Source of the DNA: Halodesulfovibrio marinisediminis DSM 17456
Lineage (GTDB): Bacteria > Desulfobacterota > Desulfovibrionia > Desulfovibrionales > Desulfovibrionaceae
Direction: 5' to 3'
DNA length: 64,000 bases
Assembly (NCBI RefSeq): GCF_900129975.1
Contig: NZ_FSRG01000005.1
Coordinates: forward strand, 62,001 to 126,000
A model generated the notes under the pieces. It saw only the letters and a program-made list of their open reading frames with translations. It was not told where the DNA came from and did no database searches. A program made the position numbers and the translations under genes. Below, one piece after another: positions 8,637-16,477 of this stretch. The stretch's first letter is position 1, and each line of letters opens with the position of its first letter.

Positions 8637-9734
8637 ATGGAAATTGCAATACAATATTTTAAAGAAGTATGGGAGATTCTGCTTGAAGCTTCCCCGTACG
8701 TTCTTTTTGGTTTTTTTGTTGCCGGACTTCTTAAAGGATTTTTGCCGGCTGACTTTGTAGCTCGGCATCTTGGTAACAACAAGAAAGGTGCAGTTGTCAA
8801 AGCTTCAATGTTTGGCGTTCCACTCCCACTTTGTTCATGTGGTGTTATCCCTGCTGCAGCGGGTCTTCGTCAGCAGGGGGCAAGCAAGGGCGCAACTACA
8901 TCCTTCATGATTTCGACTCCAGAGACTGGAGTCGATTCTATCGCCATTACTTATGCGCTGCTTGATCCCATTATGACTATTGTTCGCCCAGTAGCTGCTT
9001 TCATATCTGCCCTTACCGCGGGTACTCTTGTTGATGCGTTCCCTGAAAAGCCAAAGCAGGGAAAAGTTGCATTTACTCCTCTTAACTTTGCACCGACCAC
9101 ATTGAAGAAAGAAGAGGCTTGCACCTCCGGCTGTTGTTCTTCCAAACCGGCAGGAAAAACGTTCAAAGATAAATTTACTGTCGGTATGCAGTTTGCCTTT
9201 GGCGAACTTGTGGCTGATATAGGCAAGTGGTTGCTTATTGGCATACTTATCGCTGCTGTTGTTTCCACATTTCTTCCAGTTACCTTCTTTCAGGATTATG
9301 TAGGTGACGGTCTCCTCAGCATGATCCTGATGGTGTTCATCGGGGTTCCAATGTATGTGTGCGCGACCGCATCTACCCCAATTGCGGCAGCGCTCGCACT
9401 TAAAGGACTTTCTCCGGGTGGTGCTCTAGTGTTCTTGCTCGCAGGACCGGCAACTAACGCTGCAACCATTACTGTAGTGGCACAGACTCTTGGTAAGCGC
9501 GTTGCGTTTATTTACGTGACATCCATCGCGGTAACATCAGTAATTCTCGGTCTTGCTGTGAACTGGGTGTACGCAAAGCTCGGTTTGTCCGTATTTGCTT
9601 GGATTAATGACGTTGAAACGCATCAGCATGGTTTTGTGGCATACGCTGCTACAATTATTTTACTTTTCCTCGTAGGTCGACAGTTTGTCGGTCGTTCTGG
9701 GCATCAACATAGTGAATCCTGCGGCTGTCATTAA
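8637..9734 (+). CDS. Permease, SO_0444-type Cu/Zn efflux (ArsP_1/DUF318 family)
   Basis: An inner-membrane permease of 365 aa with about eight hydrophobic segments. The family signatures are clear: PLPLCSCGVIP near residue 60 and TPETGVDS near 95, repeated in degenerate form in the second half (GVPMYVCATASTPIAAAL). A cytosolic linker carries a Cys-rich patch (EEACTSGCCSS) and the C-terminus ends in HQHSESCGCH; both are likely metal-binding. The SO_0444 branch is linked to copper/zinc tolerance, which the upstream ArsR/SmtB-like operator supports. Start follows an AGAGGT site. Organoarsenical export (ArsP) is the main alternative role. Confidence 0.8.
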   Translation: MEIAIQYFKEVWEILLEASPYVLFGFFVAGLLKGFLPADFVARHLGNNKKGAVVKASMFGVPLPLCSCGVIPAAAGLRQQGASKGATTSFMISTPETGVDSIAITYALLDPIMTIVRPVAAFISALTAGTLVDAFPEKPKQGKVAFTPLNFAPTTLKKEEACTSGCCSSKPAGKTFKDKFTVGMQFAFGELVADIGKWLLIGILIAAVVSTFLPVTFFQDYVGDGLLSMILMVFIGVPMYVCATASTPIAAALALKGLSPGGALVFLLAGPATNAATITVVAQTLGKRVAFIYVTSIAVTSVILGLAVNWVYAKLGLSVFAWINDVETHQHGFVAYAATIILLFLVGRQFVGRSGHQHSESCGCH

Positions 9735-9756
9735 GCCGCTGTTGAGTAAGACTCCT

Positions 9757-9791
9757 TAAAAAAGCCACGCTCTTGAGCGTGGCTTTTTTTG
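9757..9791 (+). terminator. Rho-independent terminator
   Basis: Stem AAAAGCCACGCTC / GAGCGTGGCTTTT followed by a T run, 25 bp after the permease stop codon. Confidence 0.9.
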
Positions 9792-9904
9792 TTTTCTTTT
9801 CGTTCTTTTTGGGCCTGCGGTGTTTGAGTTTTTGTTCCTCCTTGACTGCGGGGGGCGACTATCCGTTAACGATTTCTGGTCAGTAAACAATGCTAGCTTG
9901 TTAC

Positions 9905-9925
9905 TTATTCATTTTGAATGAATAA
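9905..9925. repeat. Perfect inverted repeat, TATTCAT half-sites
   Basis: TTATTCATT and AATGAATAA flank a TTG spacer. The half-site is the same heptamer as in the operator at 8594 but in the opposite (everted) arrangement. It lies in the 340-bp gap 9735-10074, which otherwise holds a terminator, a repeat element and two CCGTTAA words at about 9866 and 9940. No gene was found in this gap. Confidence 0.5.
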
Positions 9926-9964
9926 TATTAAGCAACTAACCGTTAAGATTGAACAGCTATCATT

Positions 9965-10055
9965 AAATCGGGATTACAATCTCGCAGTCGAGAGGGCGTC
10001 CCTCTCGCGGGTGCAGGGCAGAGCCCGTCCGTCGGAGACCCGCCGGAGGCAGTAA
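9965..10055 (-). repeat. Desulfovibrio-type intergenic repeat, copy A
   Basis: GC-rich element starting 19 bp downstream of the racemase stop codon (minus strand). Its gene-proximal end matches copy B near 46200 at 23 of 26 bases (core GTCGGAGAC-C/T-CGCCG). It contains internal inverted repeats (GAGAGGGCGTCCCTCTC; GGGCAGAGCCC). The base composition contrasts sharply with the flanking AT-rich DNA. The function is unknown; a role at transcript 3' ends is inferred from placement. Confidence 0.65.
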
Positions 10056-10074
10056 CAATTCAAAAAAAGAAAAA

Positions 10075-10770
10075 TTATTCAGCAAAAGCTGTATCAAGTG
10101 CCATGTCGACGTGTGCCTGAACGGTATCGATGAATGGGATTTTGCAATCGGTATTTTTCATAAGTAGTCCGATTTCGGGACGCCCTAGAATAATCGCTTC
10201 AGCACCGTTATTTTTGAGTTCATGTATAATGCTGATGTATTTTTCACGAGTGCTGTCCAAGAATTTGCCGTTGCTGAATTCGTTAAAGATGCTGTCGTGG
10301 ATAACACCGCGCGCTTCTTTATCTGGCACGATTACTTCGAGTCCGTACTTGTCTGCGAGTGGACGCGTAATGAAATCTTGTTCCATCGTAAAAGCTGTTC
10401 CGAGCAATCCGAGCTTATGAACGTTGAGTTCTGTCGCTTTAATGGCGATTGCGTCAGCAATGTGAAGCACGGGTATTTCGAGCGCGCCTTGTACGGTGTT
10501 AGCAACATGATGCATGGTATTTGCGCCAATGAGGAGCATGTCTGCACCACCAGCTTCAGTATTCAGTCCGGCTTGCGCTAGTTTGGTACCGACGGATGCC
10601 CAGTCGCCTTTGCTGACTAACTCTCTCAGTTCAGCAAAGTCGACACTGTCCATAAGGATTTTACAAGAATGAAATCCGCCAAGGCGGTTACGGGCACCTT
10701 CGTTTAACAGACGGTAGTAGGTTATTGTTGTTTCCCAAGACATGCCGCCCAATAATCCGATCTTTTTCAT
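10075..10770 (-). CDS. Aspartate/glutamate racemase family protein lacking both catalytic residues
   Basis: A 231-aa protein closely patterned on YgeA-type amino-acid racemases from the N-terminal MKKIGLLGGMSWETT through HIADAIA and GLLGTAFTM to the C-terminal EIGLLM. The family uses two opposed residues for proton exchange, Cys/Cys or, in E. coli YgeA, Thr/Cys. Here the first motif reads IGANTMH (Ala at the catalytic position) and the second reads LGRPEIG, where GCTEIG is expected. I checked both in the nucleotide sequence. The fold should be intact but racemisation by the usual mechanism should not occur. It may bind ligand only or use other chemistry. It is monocistronic and followed by repeat copy A. 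Confidence 0.85.
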   Translation of the reverse strand: MKKIGLLGGMSWETTITYYRLLNEGARNRLGGFHSCKILMDSVDFAELRELVSKGDWASVGTKLAQAGLNTEAGGADMLLIGANTMHHVANTVQGALEIPVLHIADAIAIKATELNVHKLGLLGTAFTMEQDFITRPLADKYGLEVIVPDKEARGVIHDSIFNEFSNGKFLDSTREKYISIIHELKNNGAEAIILGRPEIGLLMKNTDCKIPFIDTVQAHVDMALDTAFAE

Positions 10771-11067
10771 GAAAATATCCTTTGAACTTCTTTGAAAACG
10801 TGTTCTGTGAAATGATCAAATTTTTGCATATGGTGTGGGGAATGTAAAATATGTTTTATAAAATATAGGGTTAGTGGAGTGATTTGGTAGGAAAACGAGG
10901 TATGCCTGGGACGAATATATCAGGGAATGATGATGGCGAGTAACAGCTTCTGTGTCCAGTAGTTGCTGTTTTTATGCGGCGTTGCGCCTGCTCTTTCTGC
11001 AGTTAGGCTTGACATAATCAGAAGAGGCAATCAATCTCCCTGAATCTATATGTTTGGAGTGCAAAAT
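10771..11067. other. Divergent intergenic region, racemase-like / ACT gene
   Basis: A TTGACA hexamer at about 11010, 50-60 bp before the ACT-protein start, could be a -35 box, but the matching -10 is poor. No structured RNA recognised. Confidence 0.4.
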
Positions 11068-11631
11068 ATGAAAAAGGTAGTTGTATCATTTCTCGGCAAA
11101 GATAGTCCGGGAGTCGTACATGCGGTTGCCAGCCTGCTTACAGGGCTGGATTGCAACATTAATGAAGTAAGTCAAACTATCCTGCATAGTGAATTTGCTG
11201 CAATCGTAATTGCTGAAATGCCTGACGGTTGTACTGTTGAAGTTTTGCAGGATGCACTGGAGAAGGGACTTGCTGAACGACAGGTTGATCTTAGTGTTAC
11301 AGCACGCCTTTATGACGGTAGGAGCTGGACTGCTGAAAACCCTCAACCATTTGTAGTAACAGTAGATGGTCCTGATCAAAAGGGGCTCGTTGCTGCAATT
11401 TCAGGTATTCTTGGCGAGCACAATGTGAATATTGCCAACCTGAAAGCTATTGTTCCTGAAGACCAGCCAGACGGGTATGCTCTCATTGTTTTTGAGGTAA
11501 TTGTCCCTGGTTCTGTAGAGCTTTCTGCTCTGCGTGGTGTGTTGAACACAAAAGCCGAAGAACTTTCGGTGCGGGTAAGTGTTCAGCATAGGGATATTTT
11601 TGAAGCTGTGCACAGGGTTCAGCCTGTGTAG
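11068..11631 (+). CDS. ACT-domain protein, GcvR-like
   Basis: A 187-aa cytosolic protein made of two ACT domains: MKKVVVSFLGKDSPGVVHAV at the N-terminus and VVTVDGPDQKGLVAAISGIL from about residue 93. This is the layout of GcvR, the glycine-cleavage repressor accessory protein, and related amino-acid sensors. The ATG at 11068 is preferred because a GGAG site lies about 8 bases upstream; an ATG 18 bp earlier overlaps that site. It is followed 83 bp later by a UPF0210 gene, an association also seen in other bacteria. It probably binds an amino acid and modulates a partner; no gcv genes are nearby, so the GcvR name is only by analogy. Confidence 0.75.
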   Translation: MKKVVVSFLGKDSPGVVHAVASLLTGLDCNINEVSQTILHSEFAAIVIAEMPDGCTVEVLQDALEKGLAERQVDLSVTARLYDGRSWTAENPQPFVVTVDGPDQKGLVAAISGILGEHNVNIANLKAIVPEDQPDGYALIVFEVIVPGSVELSALRGVLNTKAEELSVRVSVQHRDIFEAVHRVQPV

Positions 11632-11714
11632 CTTTTGATGGGTGACATTTTTTTGAAACGTGTCACCGTCTACTTAAATGAGATTTTTAGCCTGTCATTA
11701 TAGAAGGATAAAAA

Positions 11715-13085
11715 ATGCTTTCAGATCGCGAAGTGCTCAGTACTTTAGCAATGCTCCGAAATGAGCATTTGGACGTTCGTACCGTAACACTTGGTGTGAG
11801 TCTTTTTGATTGTGCAAGCCATGATTTTGATGTGTTTGCCGATCGTGTTCGTACCAAGATCAGACATTATTCAAAAAAACTTGTGGCTACCTGTGATGAG
11901 GTAGGCGACAAGTACGGTATTCCTATTGTAAACAAGCGCATTAGCGTAAGCCCTATGGGTGTTGTGTGTGCTTCTTATACGCCGGAACAGATGGTGAAAG
12001 CGTGTAAGATTCTTGATGAAGCAGCACAGGAAGCTGGCGTAGATTTTCTTGGCGGCTTCGGTGCGCTGGTTGAGAAAGGCATGACTAAAGGTGACCGTGC
12101 CCTTATCGATTCTCTTCCGGAAGCATTGGCTGTGACGCAGCGTGTCTGTTCCTCAATTAACGTTGCGTCTTCCAGAACCGGTATCAACATGGACGCTGTT
12201 GCTCTTATGGGACAGCGTATTAAGGATATTGCAGCGCGCACTGCGGATAAGGACGGTCTTGGCTGTGCTAAGCTTGTTGTGTTTGCTAATATTCCTCAGG
12301 ATGTACCTTTTATGGCAGGTGCTTATCTTGGTGTGGGCGAGCCTGAAGCTGTTATCAACGTAGGTGTTTCCGGTCCGGGTGTTGTTAAAAAAGCAATCGA
12401 CCGTGCCGTGCAGGATGGTAGCGCTAAAAGCCTTGGCGACGTCGCAGAAGTTATTAAGCGTACTGCGTTTAAAGTAACCCGCGTAGGTGAAATCATTGGT
12501 AAGGAAGTAGCTGAGCGTCTCGGACTTCCGTTCGGTGTGGCTGACCTTTCCTTGGCTCCGACTCCGGAAGTTGGTGACTCTGTAGGTGAAATTTTTGAAG
12601 CCGTTGGTCTCTCTTCCATCGGTGCTCCGGGATCAACTGCTGTACTGGCAATGTTGAACGATGCTGTTAAAAAAGGCGGCGCATTCGCATCTTCCCATGT
12701 GGGCGGTCTTTCCGGTGCGTTTATCCCAGTGTCTGAAGATTCCAGTATTGCAGCTGCAGCTGCGTCCGGTGCGCTGACTATGGAAAAGCTCGAGGCTATG
12801 ACAAGCGTTTGTTCTGTAGGGCTCGATATGGTTGCAGTGCCGGGTGATACTTCCGCTTCAACACTTTCCGGTATTATTGCTGACGAAATGGCAATTGGTA
12901 TGATCAACAGCAAAACAACTGCTGTGCGCATTATTCCTGTTCCGGGAAAAGGTGTTGGCGATAGCGTATCCTTTGGCGGTCTTCTCGGTGAAGCCCAGAT
13001 CATGGCTGTACCGGGCGGTAATGCAGAGTCGTTCATTAAGCTTGGTGGCCGTATTCCAGCGCCAATCCATAGTTTGAAAAACTAG
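11715..13085 (+). CDS. UPF0210/DUF711 (PFL family) protein
   Basis: A 456-aa protein of the DUF711/UPF0210 family, which is distantly related in fold to pyruvate formate-lyase-type barrels but has no assigned reaction. Conserved stretches include [45 protein letters not shown] and [17 protein letters not shown]. There is no signal peptide or membrane segment. Start follows AGAAGGATAAAAA. It is co-directional with the ACT gene and ends at a strong terminator, so the two are probably one operon in which the ACT protein regulates the UPF0210 protein; that is inference. Confidence 0.85.
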   Translation: MLSDREVLSTLAMLRNEHLDVRTVTLGVSLFDCASHDFDVFADRVRTKIRHYSKKLVATCDEVGDKYGIPIVNKRISVSPMGVVCASYTPEQMVKACKILDEAAQEAGVDFLGGFGALVEKGMTKGDRALIDSLPEALAVTQRVCSSINVASSRTGINMDAVALMGQRIKDIAARTADKDGLGCAKLVVFANIPQDVPFMAGAYLGVGEPEAVINVGVSGPGVVKKAIDRAVQDGSAKSLGDVAEVIKRTAFKVTRVGEIIGKEVAERLGLPFGVADLSLAPTPEVGDSVGEIFEAVGLSSIGAPGSTAVLAMLNDAVKKGGAFASSHVGGLSGAFIPVSEDSSIAAAAASGALTMEKLEAMTSVCSVGLDMVAVPGDTSASTLSGIIADEMAIGMINSKTTAVRIIPVPGKGVGDSVSFGGLLGEAQIMAVPGGNAESFIKLGGRIPAPIHSLKN

Positions 13086-13103
13086 GTCTGTTTTTTTACT
13101 AAA

Positions 13104-13141
13104 TAAAAAGCCGTTCTGCATATGCAGAACGGCTTTTTTTA
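13104..13141. terminator. Bidirectional rho-independent terminator
   Basis: Stem AAGCCGTTCTGCA / TGCAGAACGGCTT with flanking A and T runs. It lies between convergent UPF0210 and nrdD genes and serves both. Confidence 0.9.
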
Positions 13142-13163
13142 TACTTGGGTTATGGTGGACAGG

Positions 13164-15230
13164 CTAGCAGCCGCAGTCGGTAAGTGCGGTGAGAGCGTAT
13201 TCCTGACGCTGACGGTATTCTTCCTGTTTACCTTTGTTCCAGCGTTTTACTGGGCGGTAGTAGCCAACAACGCGGGTGTATACTTCTGCTTCGCTGCCGC
13301 AAGTTGGGCAGTTGAAGTGTTCACCGTTGATGTAGCCGTGTTCCTTACAAATGGAGAAGGTCGGAGTTACGGAGATGTAAGGAATTTTGGTATTGCTCAT
13401 AGCTTTGATGAGGTAATTCTTTACGCTTTCCGGTTCCGGTACAGCTTCACCGAGGAAGGAGTGGAATACGGTACCACCATTGTAGAGGGTCTGCAGTTCG
13501 TTCTGGTGCTCAAGAGCGTAGAATACGTCGCTGGTAAGACCTACTGGAAGCAGGGTGGAGTTAGTGTAGTATGGTACTTCGTTACCGGCAGAGATAATGT
13601 CTGCGTAGAGTTCTTTGTCTGTTTTAGCCAGACGGTAACAAGTGCCTTCACCCGGAGTTGCTTCAAGGTTGTACAGGTTGCCGGTCTCTTCCTGGAAACG
13701 CACGGTAAGAGCGCGCAGGTGGTTGAGAACACGGCGCATAAGGCGCAGACCACTTTCAGATTCGATACCTTTACCGAGCAGGTTGAGGCAAGCTTCGTGA
13801 CCACCGATGAGACCGATGGTGGAGAAGTGACCTTTGTAGCCGTTTTTGAGGTAGCGACGAGAGAATGGGAACATGCCTGCTTCGAGGTTCTGCTGGCAAA
13901 GTTTGCGTTTGAACTCGAGAGATTCTTTTGCCATTTCTGCGTATTCTTCAACGAGGTCGAGGAAGTCTTCTTCGTTGTGTGCAAGGTATGCAAGTTTAGG
14001 CAGGTTCAGGGTAACAACACCGATAGAACCGGTGAGGTCGCCAGCGCCAAAGAGGCCACCGGTTTTTTTGCGGATTTCACGAAGATCCATCTGCAGACGG
14101 CAGCACATAGAACGAACATCTTCCGGATTAAGGTCGGAGTTGATGAAGTTCTGGAAGTACGGAACACCGTACTTGGCAGTCAGTTCCATAAGAAGCTGAG
14201 CTGGTTTAGAATCCCAGTCAAAGTCTTTGGTAACGTTGTAAGTCGGGATAGGGAATGAGAAGATACGACCGTCTGCGTCACCTTCGAGCATAACCTCAAG
14301 GAACGCACGGTTAATCATATCCATTTCTTTCTGGTACTCGCCGTAGGTTGTATCCTGGAACGCACCACCGATGATGATTGGTTCGTTTGCAATGTGTGCA
14401 GGAACAACCATATCGAAAGTAAAGTTGGTGAACGGGCTCTGGCCACCCCAACGGGAAGTAGTGTTCAGGTTGTAAACCAGTTTTTGGATCTGCTGACGAA
14501 CAGTCGGGTAATCAAGATTATCGAGACGAATAAATGGCGCAAGGTAAGTATCAACGTTGTTGAATGCCTGTGCACCGGACCATTCGTTCTGCAGTGTGCC
14601 AAGGAAGTTTACAATCTGACCGCAAGCGGAATCGAAGTGTTTTGCAGGAGCAGAACAACAACGTCCTTCAAGGTTAAATCCTTCAAGGAGCAGGTCGCGA
14701 AGGCTCCAGCCGGAGCAGTAGCCTGCAAGACCAAAGGAAAGATCGTGAATGTGGAAGTAACCGTGAGTGTGTGCCTGACGGATTTCTTCCGGATATTTTT
14801 CGAGCACGTAGCGAGCCTGAACAGAGCCAGCCATATGCAGGATGAGACCCTGGAATGAATGCCCCATGTTGGAGTTTTCGTTAACGCGCCAGTCGCTACG
14901 GTCAAGGTAGCTTTCGATCATGCTGGATACATCGAAGTAAGCCTGATCCTGAGTACGCATTTCACGGCGTTTTTCACGGTAAATGATGTAACGTTCTGCT
15001 ACAGCGTACAAGCGAGCTTCCATGAGCACTTGCTGAACAGTATCTTGAACTTGTTCTTGCTCAGGGGTTTCGACATTTGCAAGTTTTTCTTCGACCTTAC
15101 GTGCAAGTCTTTTTGAAAGAAGTGGGTCTTTAATACCACTGCTTTTGAGTGCTTTAAGAATAGCTTGGGCAATTCGTTCGAGGGACCAAGTTTCGATGCA
15201 ACCGTCTCGCTTCAGAATCTGTTTGGGCAT
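13164..15230 (-). CDS. nrdD: Anaerobic (class III) ribonucleoside-triphosphate reductase
   Basis: A 688-aa enzyme that makes dNTPs from NTPs without oxygen using a glycyl radical. Residues 1 to about 95 form an ATP-cone regulatory domain (MPKQILKRDGCIETWSLERI). The C-terminal region has the zinc site (CKEHG ... CPTCG) and the radical loop RVVGYYRPVKRWNKGKQEE, whose first Gly is the radical site. Start at 15230 follows CGGAG; a longer frame extends 45 codons upstream into the riboswitch leader and is not favoured. The activating radical-SAM enzyme nrdG is not adjacent, which is unusual and implies it lies elsewhere. Control is by the cobalamin riboswitch upstream. Confidence 0.95.
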   Translation of the reverse strand: MPKQILKRDGCIETWSLERIAQAILKALKSSGIKDPLLSKRLARKVEEKLANVETPEQEQVQDTVQQVLMEARLYAVAERYIIYREKRREMRTQDQAYFDVSSMIESYLDRSDWRVNENSNMGHSFQGLILHMAGSVQARYVLEKYPEEIRQAHTHGYFHIHDLSFGLAGYCSGWSLRDLLLEGFNLEGRCCSAPAKHFDSACGQIVNFLGTLQNEWSGAQAFNNVDTYLAPFIRLDNLDYPTVRQQIQKLVYNLNTTSRWGGQSPFTNFTFDMVVPAHIANEPIIIGGAFQDTTYGEYQKEMDMINRAFLEVMLEGDADGRIFSFPIPTYNVTKDFDWDSKPAQLLMELTAKYGVPYFQNFINSDLNPEDVRSMCCRLQMDLREIRKKTGGLFGAGDLTGSIGVVTLNLPKLAYLAHNEEDFLDLVEEYAEMAKESLEFKRKLCQQNLEAGMFPFSRRYLKNGYKGHFSTIGLIGGHEACLNLLGKGIESESGLRLMRRVLNHLRALTVRFQEETGNLYNLEATPGEGTCYRLAKTDKELYADIISAGNEVPYYTNSTLLPVGLTSDVFYALEHQNELQTLYNGGTVFHSFLGEAVPEPESVKNYLIKAMSNTKIPYISVTPTFSICKEHGYINGEHFNCPTCGSEAEVYTRVVGYYRPVKRWNKGKQEEYRQRQEYALTALTDCGC

Positions 15231-15259
15231 TACAACTCCGGACGTCATAAAAAGTGCAT

Positions 15260-15292
15260 GGCAAAAGAAAAGCATGCGAACAAAACGCATGC
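15260..15292 (-). promoter_or_regulatory. Terminator-like hairpin in the nrdD leader (riboswitch expression platform)
   Basis: On the minus strand GCATGCG-TTTTGTT-CGCATGC is followed by TTTTCTTTT. It lies between the cobalamin aptamer and the nrdD start, 30 bp before the ATG. It is well placed to act as an intrinsic terminator formed when cobalamin is bound. A second hairpin (GTACGT/ACGTAC) lies at about 15331-15357. The switching partner was not worked out. Confidence 0.6.
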
Positions 15293-15384
15293 ATTGCGTC
15301 AGCAATTCGACATCTTGCAGCCTGGGATGTGTACGTAGCGACAGAACCCCAACGTACGCAGGCACAGGTTATGAATTATTTTGA

Positions 15385-15595
15385 TTGAATACCGGTAGTA
15401 CGCTCTGTACCGGTAGAACTTCAGGAAGGGAGCTGGCTTTCTTACTCTCATAGTTGCGTGTATCTGCCTCAGAGGAGAGGAGTAAGATTACAGCGGCAGG
15501 ACCGCACCGGATTTTTACCGGATTTCCTTTGCGCCTTTCGGCTCCTGAAGGAGTATTTTTTGGGTGCCCAAGAGCTAACAAAAACCCACTTCAGC
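15385..15595 (-). ncRNA. Cobalamin (B12) riboswitch
   Basis: Read on the minus strand, the leader contains the conserved core in order: GCGCAAAGGAAATCCGGT, then AAAATCCGGTGCGGTCC, TGCCGCTGTAATC, an internal stem closed by TCTTACTC / GAGTAAGA, and AAAGCCAGCTCCCTTCC. These match the B12-box family (GGGAA-CCGGT...CCGG...GCCACTG...GCCAG). A hairpin ACCGGTA / TACCGGT at 15388-15411 follows and is a candidate kissing-loop partner. It sits upstream of nrdD, so cobalamin should repress this B12-independent reductase. The outer limits are approximate. Confidence 0.85.
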
Positions 15596-16016
15596 ATCAA
15601 GTATCGAGTTGTGAAATAAGGCTAAATTAACAAGTTATCCACAAGGTAATTTGTCGAACTTTATGAAAATTTTTTTTTACGCACAAATTAAATTTGTTCC
15701 TTGAAGTGGCACAGCGATAAACGTGATTGTTCACTCACAAAAGGTTTCTTACAGTGACATGAAAATTGCTCGAAAAGCCCTGCAAACTGTGACTTGAGTT
15801 ACGTAAAATGAGAAGAAAAGCGGTTACAGTTGGGTGTTGTGTTATTCTAATTAGTTGTGCTTTGGCTTTTAAAAGATGAGTAAAGTGTGTAAGAAGTGGT
15901 GTATTCACTTTTTTAACACATGGAGGACGGTCTGGTAAGAATCATGTTGTTACCGTTTCCCATGAATGATTGAGTGGGTGGCATTCCATAATCACGATAG
16001 AAAACAGGGAGAGAAC
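15596..16016. other. Divergent intergenic region, nrdD riboswitch / secreted protein
   Basis: About 420 bp of AT-rich DNA carrying the nrdD promoter (not precisely located), a consensus DnaA box and the promoter of the rightward secreted-protein gene. No NrdR-box pair was found. Confidence 0.5.
15635..15643 (+). promoter_or_regulatory. DnaA box
   Basis: TTATCCACA is an exact match to the high-affinity DnaA box. It lies about 40 bp upstream of the riboswitch, in the probable nrdD promoter zone. DnaA control of a ribonucleotide reductase is known for E. coli nrdAB. A single 9-mer can occur by chance. Confidence 0.4.
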
Positions 16017-16403
16017 ATGAGAGCATTGGTTATGGCGTTAAGCCTCATGCTTGTTGCGCAGGTTGCTGTAGCGGCTTCTAAGAAGAGCGAAATAACAGTT
16101 AATGGTAATTACAAGAATAAAATCCAGTGCGGATATCTTGCTCTTGAAATGCGCAAAAATGAGGCTGCCAAGACATACTTCATTGAAGGTGAAGCAATGT
16201 TCAAAGAGCAGAATCCTGAAGCAACTGAACTGGATATGGCGAAGGTCTTCGCTTATGAACGTGGTTTTATGCATGGTTACCTTGCCGGTCAGATGGGATC
16301 TATTTCCTCAATGGAGGAAGTGAACAAGATGTTTGCTCATGCATATGAAGAGATGTGTACAAACTCTGCTGGCAAATCAAAGTCGAAAGGTAAGAAGAAG
16401 TAG
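16017..16403 (+). CDS. Small secreted protein of unknown function
   Basis: A 128-aa protein with a clear signal peptide (MRALVMALSLMLVAQVAVAA), leaving about 108 residues in the periplasm. The mature part has two cysteines (QCGYL and EEMC) that could form a disulfide, a helical amphipathic middle, and a Lys/Ser-rich tail (SAGKSKSKGKKK). The start follows AGGGAGAGAAC; an upstream in-frame start lacks a signal peptide and a binding site. I do not recognise the family. It is monocistronic, with its own terminator. Confidence 0.7.
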   Translation: MRALVMALSLMLVAQVAVAASKKSEITVNGNYKNKIQCGYLALEMRKNEAAKTYFIEGEAMFKEQNPEATELDMAKVFAYERGFMHGYLAGQMGSISSMEEVNKMFAHAYEEMCTNSAGKSKSKGKKK

Positions 16404-16437
16404 TGCGATATTTAATAACTAACATGTGCTGATTATG

Positions 16438-16477
16438 AAAACGCCCTGTACAGCGTATGTACTGGGCGTTCTTTTTT
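16438..16477. terminator. Rho-independent terminator
   Basis: Stem AACGCCC-GTAC / GTAC-GGGCGTT followed by a T run on the plus strand. It overlaps the end of the convergent helicase gene. Confidence 0.85.

Noticed and set aside
12323-13036. 237-codon minus-strand frame opposite the UPF0210 gene
   Set aside because: Ser/Thr/Pro-rich shadow; the plus-strand frame carries conserved motifs, a binding site and a terminator.
13122-14258. Long plus-strand open frame opposite nrdD (378 codons)
   Set aside because: It is the antisense of the strongly conserved nrdD gene; the translation has no domain-like pattern and no ribosome binding site.
15231-15365. N-terminal extension of nrdD by 45 codons
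   Set aside because: It lies in the riboswitch leader, contains the putative attenuator hairpin, and the family N-terminus (ATP cone) begins at 15230 with a good binding site.
15700-15720. TGGCACAGCGATAAAC as a sigma-54 promoter near nrdD
   Set aside because: The -12 GC element is missing at the required 10-base distance.
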